In this document: piece after piece, positions 1-9,671 of the stretch
How positions within the stretch are numbered: the first letter of the stretch is position 1
Layout: the number at the start of each line of letters is the position of its first letter
NCBI GenBank assembly: GCA_963726005.1
Contig: CAVSAT010000004.1
Location: 248,001 to 312,000 of the forward strand
From: Bog-473 sp963726005
GTDB lineage: Bacteria > Actinomycetota > Acidimicrobiia > Acidimicrobiales > RAAP-2
Length of the DNA: 64,000 nt
Reading direction: 5' to 3'
Translations under genes and position numbers: made by a program
Notes under the pieces: model-generated
What the model saw: the letters and a program-made list of their open reading frames with translations, nothing else
Told to the model about the DNA's origin: nothing
The model's database searches: none

Positions 1-1
1 G

Positions 2-736
2 ATGTACGTCGATTTCGTGGGCGTCTGCTTCGACCAACTGTTGAATCAGGCCGCCAAGCTGCCGTTCATGACCGGCGGTGCAGCCCAGATGGCGCTGACC
101 GTCCGGACGCAGTTCGGCGCCGGGCGCTCATCGGGAAGCCAGCACTCGCAGAGCCTCGAAGCGGTCCTCGCACACATCCCGGGCCTCAGTGTGGTCATGC
201 CCTCGACACCGGCCGACACGTACGGCCTGTTGCGCGCCGCGATCCAGGACCCGAACCCCGTGGTTTTCATCGAGAACAGGCTGCTCTACGGCATGAAAGG
301 ACCGCAGCCGCCGTCCGACTACATCCTCCCGATCGGCGCTTCTGCGGTCGTCCGCCCCGGAACCGACGTGACGGTCGTGTCGGTCTCACGGATGGTGCAC
401 GAGGCTCTGGCCGCCGCGGAGCGTCTGGCGTACGACGGTATCTCGGTCGAGGTCATCGACCTGCGCACCGTGGCACCCCTCGACATGAACCCCATTCTCG
501 ACTCGGTCCGCAAGACGAGCCGCATCCTCATCGCCCACGAGGCCGTCGTTCCCTTCGGCATCGGCGCCGAGATCGCAGCCACCGTGGCCCGCGAGGCGTT
601 CTGGGACCTCGACGCGCCGATCGAACGGGTCGGCGCCGCAGCGACCCCGCCCCCGTACGCCCCCGAGCTCGAACGCGCGTGGCTCCCCGACCGCGACGAC
701 ATCACGGAGTCGATCCGCCGTCTCGCTGCGGTCTGA
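2..736 (+). CDS. 2-oxoacid dehydrogenase E1 component, beta subunit (5' partial)
   Basis: This is the C-terminal 244 residues of a thiamine-diphosphate-dependent E1 beta subunit (pyruvate, branched-chain or acetoin dehydrogenase type). The reading frame is open to the window edge and the family is usually about 325 residues, so roughly 80 N-terminal residues lie outside. Recognisable parts are the conserved stretch GSQHSQSLEAVLAHIPGL, the following VVMPSTPAD segment, and the transketolase C-terminal domain with VEVIDLRTVAPLD. An E1 alpha gene would be expected just upstream. It converges with the acyl-CoA dehydrogenase gene, and the two stop codons abut. The substrate cannot be told from this half; acyl-CoA neighbours favour a branched-chain or short 2-oxoacid. 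Confidence 0.9.
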   Translation: MYVDFVGVCFDQLLNQAAKLPFMTGGAAQMALTVRTQFGAGRSSGSQHSQSLEAVLAHIPGLSVVMPSTPADTYGLLRAAIQDPNPVVFIENRLLYGMKGPQPPSDYILPIGASAVVRPGTDVTVVSVSRMVHEALAAAERLAYDGISVEVIDLRTVAPLDMNPILDSVRKTSRILIAHEAVVPFGIGAEIAATVAREAFWDLDAPIERVGAAATPPPYAPELERAWLPDRDDITESIRRLAAV

Positions 737-1885
737 TCAGCAGCCCAACAGGCGGGCAATCACCAGGTGTTGGATCTCGTTGGTGCCCTCACCGATCTCG
801 AGCACCTTGGCGTCGCAGTAGAAGCGGGCCACCGGTGTGTCGAGCATGTACCCGAGTCCACCGTGGATCTGTACCGCCTCCGAGGCCGCCCACGTCGCGA
901 CACGACTCGCCTTCAGCTTGGCCATCGCCGCCTCCTTCTGGAACGGCCGGCCCGCATCACGTAGGGAGGCGGCACGGTACGTCAGCCAGCGGGCTGCCTC
1001 GAGCTCGGTCGCGATGTCCGCCAGTTTGAATTGCACAGCCTGGAACTTCGAGATCGGCTGCCCGAACTGCATGCGCTGACGGGCGTACTCGGTGGCCATG
1101 TCGAGGACGGCGTGCGTGAGGCTGAGGGACAGGGCGGCGATGGAGATGCGCCCGACCTCGAGCGTGCGCAGGAACTGGCTGAGCCCGAGGTCGGGATCGC
1201 CGATGAGGTGGCCGTCGGGAACCCAGACGTCGTCGAAGTAGAGCTCGCGGGTGTCGAGTCCCCGCCATCCGATGCCCCGCATCTTGGGCCCCATCGTGAA
1301 GCCGGCGGTTTCCTTCTCGACGACGAAGGTGGCGAACTTCGGCGCGTGCCCCTCCTCGGACTCGGTGCGGGCCAGGAGGGTCACCCCGAACGACATGTCG
1401 GTGCCCGCATTGGAGATGAACGCCTTCCGACCGTTGATCAACCAGCCGCCGTCGTGCCGGTCCGCCCGCGTGCGGATCCCTCGTGCGTCCGAACCAGCAT
1501 CGGGCTCGGTCAAGCCGAACGCGCCGAGCGCACGTCCCTCCGCAAGCGGACGCAGCCAACGCTCGCGTTGGGCGTCGGTGCCGAAGAGGAGCAGCGGCAA
1601 GGAGCCGATGGTCGCGTGGGCCTGCCACGCCGCCGCGACCGACTGGTCCGCCTGTCCGAGCTCCTCCATCGCCGCCACGAAGCCGATCGTGGACATGCCG
1701 ATCCCACCCCACTGCTCGGGGACGAGGACGCCGAGCAGGCCGAGCCCGCCCATCTCCCGGAGCAGATCGGTCGGGCACCGGCCGTCATCCCACGCGCACG
1801 GCGCACGCGGCGCGATCTCCTTTTGCGCGAAGTCGCGGCAGAGCTCGGCCAGCTGGCGTTCCGCTTCGTTCAGCGCGAAATCCAT
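737..1885 (-). CDS. Acyl-CoA dehydrogenase
   Basis: A 382-residue FAD-dependent acyl-CoA dehydrogenase that makes 2-enoyl-CoA in beta-oxidation-type pathways. The usual three domains are present: helical N-terminus, beta domain with LTEPDAGSDARG near residue 125, and C-terminal helices ending in QIHGGLGYMLDTPVARF and IGEGTNEIQ. The Glu of the GEGT motif is the usual catalytic base in this family, so it should be an active enzyme. The gene starts at ATG 1885 and faces the class II aldolase gene across a 48-bp gap. Chain length and branching of the substrate cannot be read from the sequence. Confidence 0.93.
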   Translation of the reverse strand: MDFALNEAERQLAELCRDFAQKEIAPRAPCAWDDGRCPTDLLREMGGLGLLGVLVPEQWGGIGMSTIGFVAAMEELGQADQSVAAAWQAHATIGSLPLLLFGTDAQRERWLRPLAEGRALGAFGLTEPDAGSDARGIRTRADRHDGGWLINGRKAFISNAGTDMSFGVTLLARTESEEGHAPKFATFVVEKETAGFTMGPKMRGIGWRGLDTRELYFDDVWVPDGHLIGDPDLGLSQFLRTLEVGRISIAALSLSLTHAVLDMATEYARQRMQFGQPISKFQAVQFKLADIATELEAARWLTYRAASLRDAGRPFQKEAAMAKLKASRVATWAASEAVQIHGGLGYMLDTPVARFYCDAKVLEIGEGTNEIQHLVIARLLGC

Positions 1886-1933
1886 CAGGCGATCCTATTG
1901 GACTGAGCGGTACAAAGTTGTAGGCTGTGCGCA

Positions 1934-2701
1934 ATGGCGTCTGACCGCACACCGCACGCGCTCCCGCAGTTCGGCAGCGTCGAAGAGGAGCGGCGGTACC
2001 GCAAACAGCGCCTCGCCGCCGCCTTCCGGTTGTTCGGGCACTTCGGGTTCGACGAGGGTGCGGCCGGGCACATCACCGCGCGCGACCCCGAGCTCCACGA
2101 CCACTTCTGGGTCAACCCGCTCGGCATGAACTTCAAGCAGATCCGGGTCAGGGACATTCTGCTGGTGGACGCGGAGGGCGAGGTCGTCGAGGGCAATTGG
2201 CCGCTCAATACGGCGGCCTTCGTGATCCATTCGCAGATCCACGCCGCCCGCCCCGATGTCGTGTCCGCCGCCCACGCGCACTCCACCCACGGGAAGGCGT
2301 GGTCGTCGCTGCGCCGCCCTCTCGACCCGCTGACGCAGGACGCCTGTGCCTTCTACGGCGACCACGCCGTCTTCGACGACTACACCGGTGCCGTGCTCGA
2401 TCCGGAGGAGGGCAAGCGCATCGCGCACGCCCTCGGCGGATGTAAGGCGGCCATCCTGTCGAACCACGGTCTCCTCACCGTCGGGCACACCGTCGACGAG
2501 GCGGCATGGTGGTTCATCACGATGGAGCGCACGTGCCAGGCGCAGCTGCTGGCCGAGGCGGCGGGCTCCCCCGTGCTCATCGACCCCGAGGTCGCCCAGA
2601 AGACCGCCGGCCAGACCGGAGGGCACTCGGTCGGGTGGCGCCAATTCCAGCCCCTCTACGACTGGATCGTCGTCCAGCAGCCCGACCTGCTCGAAGAGTA
2701 G
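1934..2701 (+). CDS. Class II aldolase/adducin family protein
   Basis: A 255-residue class II aldolase fold protein. Relatives are metal-dependent aldolases, epimerases or decarboxylases acting on hydroxylated carbonyl compounds. The zinc-binding histidines are visible in AHAHSTH (near residue 113) and SNHGLLTVG (near residue 178), and NPLGMNFKQI is typical of the fold. The early GHITARDPELHDHFWVNPLG block matches actinobacterial members that sit in catabolic clusters rather than fuculose or ribulose phosphate enzymes. It is divergent from the acyl-CoA dehydrogenase gene and converges with the SDR gene. The substrate is unknown. Confidence 0.88.
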   Translation: MASDRTPHALPQFGSVEEERRYRKQRLAAAFRLFGHFGFDEGAAGHITARDPELHDHFWVNPLGMNFKQIRVRDILLVDAEGEVVEGNWPLNTAAFVIHSQIHAARPDVVSAAHAHSTHGKAWSSLRRPLDPLTQDACAFYGDHAVFDDYTGAVLDPEEGKRIAHALGGCKAAILSNHGLLTVGHTVDEAAWWFITMERTCQAQLLAEAAGSPVLIDPEVAQKTAGQTGGHSVGWRQFQPLYDWIVVQQPDLLEE

Positions 2702-2715
2702 TTCGCCGCTCCCGC

Positions 2716-3652
2716 TCAGTCGTCGGGGGCGGTGTCGTCGGGGGCGGTGTCGGTGTCGTCGGGGCGCAGGTGCGCCATGAACGAGGACGACCAGTCGACG
2801 AGGTCGGCCGGGACGTACCAACCGGCCTCGTCGTTGATCGTCTCCCAGTTCCGGGCGATGTCTTCCATCGTCGGTTCTTGCCCGGAGTGGACGTACCCGG
2901 GGGTGGACGCGATGAACATGCGCTGCGAAGCGGCCGCCGCCGGCGGCGTACATCTCGCCGTTGACCCGGCAGGACTCGTGGGCCAGGAGCGCCGCCATCG
3001 GCGCGACGAGCATCGGAGACATGTCCCCGGTGCCCGATCCCCGGCCGGCCATGCGCGTCATCGCCGCCGGCGCGATGAGGTTGACCTTGATCCCGTGGGG
3101 AGCACCTGCGGTCGCCAGGCTGCGCGTCAACCCGATCACTGCGGCCTTGGCCGTGGCATAGGACGTATTCGTGGGCAGTCCGAGCATTCCGGTGGACGTC
3201 GTCATCACGATGCGGCCGTAGCTGCGCTCGACCATGTGGGGCCACGCGGCGCGGGTGGTGTTGAACGAGCCGCCCACATGAACGGCCAGGTGCCGCTCCA
3301 GGTTGTCCGCGTCGGCCTCCGGGAAGCCGGCCCACTTGATGATGCCGGCGTTGTTGATCAGCGCGTCGAGCCGCCCGTACCGCTCGATCGCCAGGTCCAC
3401 CAGCTCCAGCGCCCCGGACTCGGTGGCCACGTCATGGTCGTCGGCCGCGGCGTCGCCACCGGCGGCGACGATCTCGGCGGCGACGGTGGCGGCCGGTTCG
3501 GGATCAGCGCCGTCGCCGCCCATGCTCCCGCCGACGTCGTTGACGACGACGCGCGCGCCCCGCTCGGCGAGCAGGAGTGCATAGGCACGGCCGATGCCTC
3601 GTCCCGCGCCGGTGATGACCGCGACGCGCCCCTCGAAGCCGAGCTCGCTCAG
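2716..3652 (-). CDS. Short-chain dehydrogenase/reductase (apparent frameshift near 2925)
   Basis: An SDR of the subgroup resembling the dehydrogenase domain of peroxisomal multifunctional enzyme 2. It has the cofactor motif TGAGRGIGRA, the NNAG motif and a YATAK catalytic motif, and probably oxidises a hydroxyacyl-CoA or hydroxy acid. The conserved tail (MFIASTPGYVHSG through DEAGWYVPADLVDW) continues in another frame from about base 2925, so one base is probably wrong near 2920-2935. No ATG or GTG is available upstream of the Rossmann motif. The only plausible start is CTG at 3652, overlapping the TGA of the amidohydrolase gene, which implies coupling. It forms an operon with that upstream amidohydrolase. 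Confidence 0.85.
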
Positions 3653-4947
3653 GCGGCCACCGTGGCCTCGAAGCCCAGGAGCCGGGCCAAGGTGCCGCCG
3701 ACGATGGCGGCCCGCTCGTCCCCGGGGAGATCGCCGAGCTGCCGTTCGATCAGTTCCTGGCTGCCGCGGAACGTCCCTTCGGCGTGCGGGTAGTCGTTGC
3801 CCCACACGATGGTCGACAGCCCGGTGATGTGTCGACAGGCGATGGCCACCGGGTCGTCTTGGAACGAGATGTGGAACTGGCGCCGGAGGTACTCGCTCGG
3901 CAGCAGCGGGTACGGCCATTTCTCGTTCAGGCGGAACAGCTGCGCCATGCTGGGCTGGTCGTCGTCGGGGCGGTTCTCGTCCCAGTAGCCGAGCCACCAG
4001 TCGGCGTCCTGGCCGATCCCGGTGACCCAGCACTTGTCCATGGCGCCCACCAATGACGCGAGCCAGTTGGCGTTGAACTCGATCAGCGCGAAGTGGAGCT
4101 CGGGGTAGCGCTCGGGAACGCCGCCGCCGATGAGCTCGCAGATGACCTGTTGCGGGATGATCGGGGCGTAGACGCACTGCGTGATCATTCGCTTCGACGC
4201 CGACTTCTCCGTCATCGGCTGGTTGACCTGCGCGGCCGACTCCATCACGACCTTGAGCGTCGTCGAGGCCGGGTCGTTGACCTTGACGCCGCCGGTCTGG
4301 GTGTGGATGAACACGTGCACGCCGTTGGCCTGCGCCGCCGCCCACACCGGGTCGAACTCCCGCGAGTAGTAGGGCTTCGGCGGCACGGCCGGGAGAAGGA
4401 TGGCGCGGAATCCGGCGGCGGCGACCCGCTCGATCTCGACCACGGCATCGTCGATGTCGGTGATGGGCACGGGGGCAGTTGGAGCCAGCCGCGAGAAGTA
4501 GGGCTTGAACCGCTCAATGACGTAGTCGTTGTACACCCGGGCGTGCGCCATGGAGAGCTCGTGGTCGTCGGAGTAGAGCCCGAACAACGACAAGTTGGGG
4601 TGCATCACCTGGACGTCGACACCGTCGAGGGCCATGTCCTCCAGAATTTGCTCGGGGTCGCCCTCTGGCATCCGGCCGCCCGTCTGGCGGTATCGGGAGA
4701 TCGTCCAGCCTTCGAATCCCGGCGTGTGCAAGCGCCGGAAGATCCGGGCGCCCCCCTCGACCAGAGGCTCTATCTCGAAGTCCTCCTCCCACACGCCGCG
4801 GTCGCGCAGGTGCTTCGGGAGCCGGGTGGGGAAGAGGTCCGTCGGTTCGAGGAGGTGGCCGTCGGCAGAAACGACAAAATCCTTCTGTCTCACGGTGGCG
4901 ACCTCCCCGCGCTGGGCTCGATATCCCTCGTCGAACCCGGAACACAT
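3649..4947 (-). CDS. Amidohydrolase-2 family metal-dependent hydrolase/decarboxylase
   Basis: A 432-residue TIM-barrel protein of the amidohydrolase-2 (ACMSD-like) superfamily. Metal ligands are suggested by SADGHLLEP at the N-terminus, VFIHTQTGG mid-protein and the late GNDYPHAEGTF motif. Members decarboxylate or hydrolyse cyclic carboxylic acids. In actinobacterial catabolic islands they occur in multiple copies with unassigned substrates. ATG at 4947 is used, but a shorter start at one of the GTG codons before RQKDFVVSADGH is possible. It is divergent from the cyclase-family gene, with a palindromic operator between them, and overlaps the SDR that follows it. This is one of five paralogues in the window. 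Confidence 0.9.
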   Translation of the reverse strand: MCSGFDEGYRAQRGEVATVRQKDFVVSADGHLLEPTDLFPTRLPKHLRDRGVWEEDFEIEPLVEGGARIFRRLHTPGFEGWTISRYRQTGGRMPEGDPEQILEDMALDGVDVQVMHPNLSLFGLYSDDHELSMAHARVYNDYVIERFKPYFSRLAPTAPVPITDIDDAVVEIERVAAAGFRAILLPAVPPKPYYSREFDPVWAAAQANGVHVFIHTQTGGVKVNDPASTTLKVVMESAAQVNQPMTEKSASKRMITQCVYAPIIPQQVICELIGGGVPERYPELHFALIEFNANWLASLVGAMDKCWVTGIGQDADWWLGYWDENRPDDDQPSMAQLFRLNEKWPYPLLPSEYLRRQFHISFQDDPVAIACRHITGLSTIVWGNDYPHAEGTFRGSQELIERQLGDLPGDERAAIVGGTLARLLGFEATVAA

Positions 4948-4979
4948 CTTCGCGGACTGCGCGAGGGGCGTTCGCAGGA

Positions 4980-5000
4980 TAGACCAACCGGTCGGTACAT
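4980..5000. promoter_or_regulatory. Type 2 palindromic operator, copy 1
   Basis: Read on the minus strand, this site is GTACCGACCGGTTGGTCT, a near-palindrome around ACCGGT. It lies in the divergent gap between the amidohydrolase (start 4947) and the cyclase gene (start 5054). The same element occurs at 7813-7830 and 42776-42793. Size and symmetry fit a TetR-family dimer site. The cognate regulator is not identified. Confidence 0.75.
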
Positions 5001-5053
5001 TTCAATGCAGACCCGGTCGACCGGGGCCATCGCGACGGGTAAGGAGCAAGAGA

Positions 5054-6110
5054 ATGACGAAGCGCTGGAAGCTACGCCCACCCGGCTCGACCTGGGGCGA
5101 TTGGGGCGACGACGACGAACTCGGCCGAATCAACCTGCTCAACCCCGACAAGGTCCTCCAGGGTGTGCGAGAGGTGGAGGCCGGCCGCAGCTTCTGCCTG
5201 AGCCTCCCGCTGGACTACCCGGGCGGGACAGCCCTGAACCAGAGACGGCAGCCGCCGGTCCTGGCGCCCACCGAGGACATGCAGGGGCAACCCGGCCACG
5301 TTCTACAACGTCCACATGAGTGAGATGGACGAAGGGGGCCCACGCTACGTCGACGTGTGGGCCGACGACGTGGTGACGCTCTCGCTGCAGTACTCGACGC
5401 AGTGGGACTCCCTCGCCCATGTCGGCGCCGAGTTCGACGCCGACGGCGACGGGACCGAGGAGGCGGTCTACTACAACGGGTACCGCGCCGGGGTGGACCT
5501 CGTCGGCCCCGCGCCCGATGCTGCGGGCGACGGCGGCAATCACCGGTGTTTCGCCCACCACCTCGGCTTGGAGCACATGGCGCAGCACGGCGTGCAAGGG
5601 CGCGGCGTGCTCGTCGACCTGGCGCATCACCTCGGGCACGACTGGCGCGGGGTCGATCGGAAGACCCTCGAGGAGATCATGGCGGCCGACGAAGTGGTCG
5701 TCGAGCCCGGTGACATGCTCCTGCTGCACACCGGGTTCGCCACCAAGGTCCTCGAGTGGAACCGCAATCCGGACCCGGTGAAGATCCACACCATGTGCAC
5801 CTACCTCGATGCGCGCGATGCGTCACTGCTGGAGTGGATCGCAGAGTCGCAGATCTCGGCCTTGGTGGCCGACAACTACGCCGTCGAGGGGCTGGTCGGT
5901 CGGGATCGCGACGAGAGCCGGCATTCGCTCCTCCCCATCCACCATCTCTGCCTCTTCAAGCTGGGAGTCCCACTCGGCGAGATGTGGTACCTCCACGAGC
6001 TGGCGTCGTGGTTGCGCGTGCACGACCGCAGTCGGTTCCTCCTCACCGCGCCACCACTCCGGCTGCCCGGTGTGGTGGGCTCACCCCTCACGCCGGTCGC
6101 CACCGTCTGA
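5054..6110 (+). CDS. Cyclase-family (kynurenine-formamidase-like) hydrolase, frameshifted at a GGGG run
   Basis: About 350 residues of the cyclase/arylformamidase-like superfamily, which are metal-dependent hydrolases of amide, lactone or cyclic bonds. The N-terminus (MTKRWKLRPPGSTWGDWGDD, then LGRINLLNPDKVLQGV) is in one frame. From NPATFYNVHMSEMDEGG onward the protein is in another. Removing one G from the run at 5284-5287 joins the frames perfectly as DMQGNPATFYN, so an extra base is very likely. The usual metal motif is represented by STQWDSLAHVGAEFD, a form common in actinobacterial relatives, followed by GRGVLVDLAHHLG. It is divergent from the amidohydrolase, with the type 2 operator just upstream. 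Confidence 0.88.
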
Positions 6111-7740
6111 CGAGCGCGCGAGGCGGAACGACTTGTAGTCGCTCTCCGTGACCCGATCGATCTCCTTGAAGAGCTTCGGTCGCCCCCCCGAGTTGAGGAG
6201 GTACTTGCGCGGCTTCCCCGGGATGTTGCTGCCGAAGAAGTAGCTGATCTCCCCGAAGGGGGCGTCGGAGGCGCCCCGGTCCACCATCGCGGTCCACCTG
6301 TCCTCGGCCGAGGCGTCCACCTCGATGGTGTCGTAGCCGTTGTCGCGCACATACGTGATCGCATCGGAGATGAAGTCGACTTGGTCGCCGTTGTAGCGCG
6401 GGTTGTTCCCGGCCGCCGCGTGCGGTCCACCGGGGAAGAAGAAGTTGGGGAAGCCGGTCGTCTGGACGCCGAGAAACGTCCTCGGACCATCGGCCCAGTG
6501 CTCTTCGAGCGCCAGTCCGTGCCGGCCGCGGATCCCCATGCGCGTCAGGGCGCCGGTGCCAAAGTCGAAGCCGGTGGCCCACACCACGATGTCGAACGGT
6601 CGCTCGCCGTCGACCGTCTCGATCCCGGTTTCCGTCACCCGGACGATCGGCGTCTCCTTGAGATCGACCAGCGAGACGTGGGGTCGGTTGAACACCTCGT
6701 AGTAGCCGGTCACGAAGGGGGGTCGCTTCTCGCCGAAGCGATGGTCCTTCGGGATGAGCTTCTCCGCCGTCCCCGGATCCTTGACGAGGTCCCGGATCTT
6801 CCGGGCGATAAACTCGCACCACTCGGCGTTGGCGGCCGCATTGAACAAGAGGTCGGAGTAGTTGCTGCTCAGCTTCGTGAATCCGGGGCTGTCCCACATC
6901 CTCTCGAAGAAGGCCCGTCGCTCCTCGGAGGTGTCGTCGAAGGCCGCCCGGTCATTCGCAGGATGCAGGAACCCGGCGATCGACGTGTTCAGCACCTCGG
7001 ACATCGCCTCGAACCCGGCCCTGAGCTCCGCCTGTTCGTCGGTGGTGATCGGGGCGTTGTTCAGTGGCGTGCACCAGTTGGCACTGCGTTGGTAGACCGT
7101 GAGGGAGGCCACCTCGTCGGCGATGGCAGGGACGATCTGCACGCCACTCGATCCGGTGCCGATGACGGCAACGTGCTTGCCGGAGAAGTCGACCGGCGTC
7201 GTCGGCCAGAGCCCCGTGTGGTACGACTCGCCGCGGAAGTCCTCGCGACCCGTCACTTCAGGGAAGTACGGCACCGAGAGCACGCCGGTCGCCGCCACGA
7301 GGAACCGCGTACGCACCTCCGAGCCGTCGTCGGTTGCGACGGTCCACGTCCCCGACGAGCCGTCGTAGGTCGCCGACGTCACTCTTGCGTTGAATCGCAT
7401 GTGGCGCCGGAGATCGAACCGGTCGACGACGTAGTTCAGGTAGCGCTCGGTCTCCGGTTGCTGCGCGAAGTGCTCCTGCCACTCCCACTCGTCGAACAGG
7501 TCCTTCGAGAAGAGGTAGGCGTAGGTGTAGCTCTCGGAATCGAACCGTGCCCCTGGATACCGATTCCAGTACCAGGTACCGCCTACGCCGCCGCCTGCTT
7601 CGACGAGCTGCACGGAGAAGCCCGCGGCGCGGGCGCGATAGAGCTGATAGATCCCCGTGATGCCGGCACCGACGACCATCACGTCGGTGTCTGTCGGTGT
7701 ACCGGTGCGGACCCTCGTCGGGTTGGGAAGGATTCGTCAT
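6081..7740 (-). CDS. Flavoprotein Baeyer-Villiger monooxygenase (probable N-terminal frameshift)
   Basis: A cyclohexanone-monooxygenase-like flavoprotein that inserts oxygen beside a ketone using NADPH and FAD. It shows two Rossmann motifs, VVGAGITGIYQL at the N-terminus and VIGTGSSGVQIV mid-protein. Between them is FRGESYHTGLWP, which fits the Baeyer-Villiger fingerprint FxGxxxHTxxWP. The main frame opens at ATG 7682, just before the first glycine motif. A natural leader (MTNPSQPDEGPHRYTD) lies in the adjacent frame from ATG 7740, and one extra base near 7690-7700 would join them. The gene overlaps the 3' end of the cyclase gene by 30 bp on the other strand and is divergent from the Rieske oxygenase gene. 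Ring oxygenation followed by lactone hydrolysis is a reasonable joint role. Confidence 0.9.
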
Positions 7741-7812
7741 GGAGCCGCGAATTTTGCCTGGGTTACCGTGTCGTCCGCGGCTCGACCCAGCAGGCTGGCC
7801 GGGCTAGATATT

Positions 7813-7830
7813 GTACCGACCGGTTAGTAT
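7813..7830. promoter_or_regulatory. Type 2 palindromic operator, copy 2
   Basis: GTACCGACCGGTTAGTAT lies in the divergent promoter region between the Baeyer-Villiger monooxygenase and the Rieske oxygenase, 22 bp before the latter's start codon. It matches copy 1 (minus strand) at 15 of the first 16 positions. A repressor here would control both oxygenases together. Confidence 0.78.
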
Positions 7831-7852
7831 ACGCAGGCGCAGAGAAGGGATC

Positions 7853-9226
7853 ATGGGCCACATGGCGATTGTGGATCAGAAGTGGTCGGCCCTTCCGGTG
7901 CCCTACGCGATGGAGGTCCCCGACCGGGTCCCGAAAAGGCGCTACTTCGATCCCGACTTCTATCGGCTGGAGGCCGAACTGCTCTGGCCGCGGGTCTGGC
8001 AGATGGCGTGCCGGCTCGAGGAGATCCCCCGCGCGCGTGACTTCGTCGAGTACGAGATCCTGGACCAGTCGGTCATCGTGCTGCGCGACGACGACCTGGG
8101 GGTGCGCGCTTTCGAGAACGCGTGCCGGCACCGGGGCGTCCGGGTCGTCGAGGGTCGGGGGAAGCTGAAGAGCGGGTTCACCTGCCCGTTCCACGGATGG
8201 TGTTATGGCCTGGACGGGAAGAACACGTTCGTTTCCAGGGCGAAGTCCTTCGCCGAGCACAACCTGCGCCCGGAGGACATCGATCTCAGGCCGGTGCGGT
8301 GCGAGGTGTGGGGCGGGTGCGCCTTCATAAACCTCGACGACTCGGCACCGCCGTTACGGGAGTGCATCGAGCCCTTCGCCACCATCATGGATGCATGGAA
8401 GGTGGAGTCGATGCGCGCCGAGTGGTGGTACGCATTCCGTCTCCCCGTGAACTGGAAGCTCGCCGAAGAGGCCTTCCTCGAGCAGTATCACGTGATCGAG
8501 ACGCACCCCGAGCTCGTCCTCCCCGGGCGGTTCCCACCTCGCGACCCCGGAGCCTTCGACCCGCAGGCGTTCGTCGATGCGGAGCTGCGGTACCTCCATG
8601 TGATGAGCGACGGCATGGACGGGATGGTCCACGCCAACGACGTGCGTGTCGCAGAAGGCCTGCGGGAGATGGAATTGCCCGCTGATCCGGCCGTGGCCAT
8701 CGCGGCGTGGCACCGCGCGCTCAACGACGCGGTCGTGCGCTGGCACAGGGCACAGGGTTCCGACATCCCCGACCTCAACGAGCTCGACGCGCGCGGCTTG
8801 AACGAGTCGATGTTCTACTGCTTTCCGCACTACTTCGTGCTGCCCATGTACAGCAGCGCCTCCTCCTACCGCTTCCGCCCGCTGGGCCCCGAGGAGACCC
8901 TGATGGAGATCTGGTCGCTCACGCGGTTCCCCGAGGGGAGCGACCAGGTGCAACCCACGCCACCCGAACCGTGGGAGTACAACGATCCCCGGGTCCCGCC
9001 GATCCCCACGCAGGACTTCTCGAACCTGCCCCGCCAGCAGCGCGGACTGCACGCCCGGGGCTTCGAGTACATGCGCCTGTCCGAGGCCATCGAAGGAGGC
9101 GTCGCGAACTTCGAGCGCACCGTCGACGGGTTTCTGGCCGGGCTTCCGTACGAGGAGTTGCTCCCTGCCCTCCACGCCATCAACCTGAACCCGCTCGAGC
9201 GGCCGGTTGTCGACCTCGGGTTCTGA
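7853..9226 (+). CDS. Rieske non-heme iron oxygenase, large (alpha) subunit
   Basis: A 457-residue ring-hydroxylating-type oxygenase. The Rieske cluster ligands are clear in CRHRG (near residue 84) and CPFHGW (near residue 107). The mononuclear iron site is in NWKLAEEAFLEQYHVIETHP, which holds the usual bridging acid and two histidines. ATG 7853 is chosen because the upstream ATG at 7811 lies at the type 2 operator. No ferredoxin or reductase gene lies next to it, so electrons must come from elsewhere. The SnoaL-like protein downstream could be a small companion subunit, but that is only inferred from its position. The substrate is probably cyclic, given the BVMO opposite. Confidence 0.93.
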   Translation: MGHMAIVDQKWSALPVPYAMEVPDRVPKRRYFDPDFYRLEAELLWPRVWQMACRLEEIPRARDFVEYEILDQSVIVLRDDDLGVRAFENACRHRGVRVVEGRGKLKSGFTCPFHGWCYGLDGKNTFVSRAKSFAEHNLRPEDIDLRPVRCEVWGGCAFINLDDSAPPLRECIEPFATIMDAWKVESMRAEWWYAFRLPVNWKLAEEAFLEQYHVIETHPELVLPGRFPPRDPGAFDPQAFVDAELRYLHVMSDGMDGMVHANDVRVAEGLREMELPADPAVAIAAWHRALNDAVVRWHRAQGSDIPDLNELDARGLNESMFYCFPHYFVLPMYSSASSYRFRPLGPEETLMEIWSLTRFPEGSDQVQPTPPEPWEYNDPRVPPIPTQDFSNLPRQQRGLHARGFEYMRLSEAIEGGVANFERTVDGFLAGLPYEELLPALHAINLNPLERPVVDLGF

Positions 9227-9246
9227 GGGCGCGTCGGTGGCACGAG

Positions 9247-9648
9247 GTGAGCCAAACCGCGAACTACGCGCAGATCGTCGAGGGCGTCCGCGCCACGATG
9301 GCCGAGTACGCCCATGCCCTCGACGACGGTCGGACCGACGACGTCATCGCCACCTTCTGCCCCGACGGCGCGTGCGAGATCCCCGGCATGGGCACCCACG
9401 AGGGCCACGACGCCCTGCGCCAGGCCTTCGCGGGGTGGACGCCGAGGCAGCCGCAACGCCATCTCGTCGTCAACACCCACGTCACCGACTGGAATGACGA
9501 AGAAGCGCGCGCCACCAGCGACGTGATCTTCATCTTGAAAGGGGAGGAGGGCTGGTCGGTCCGGCTCGTCGGGCGGTACCGCGACGTCCTGCACCACGCC
9601 GACGGCAGGTGGCGCTTCCACCGTCGGACGGCGGAGTTCGTGACGTAG
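9247..9648 (+). CDS. SnoaL/NTF2-like small protein
   Basis: A 133-residue protein with the cone-shaped SnoaL/NTF2-like fold pattern: an N-terminal helix YAHALDDGRTDDVIATFCPDG, then GMGTHEGHDALRQAF, then strands ending in GRYRDVLHHADGRWRFHRR. Such proteins act as small isomerases, dehydratases or hydrolases, or resemble beta subunits of Rieske oxygenases. It follows the Rieske gene by 20 bp, starts at GTG 9247, and precedes an SDR in the same direction, so it is probably cotranscribed. Its exact reaction is not visible. Confidence 0.85.
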   Translation: MSQTANYAQIVEGVRATMAEYAHALDDGRTDDVIATFCPDGACEIPGMGTHEGHDALRQAFAGWTPRQPQRHLVVNTHVTDWNDEEARATSDVIFILKGEEGWSVRLVGRYRDVLHHADGRWRFHRRTAEFVT

Positions 9649-9671
9649 TCGGTTGCCGATCACGCGCACGC

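Noticed and set aside
1900..1925. Possible type 2 site between the first acyl-CoA dehydrogenase and aldolase genes
   Set aside because: Only a GGTAC half and a loose partner are present, and the ACCGGT centre is absent.
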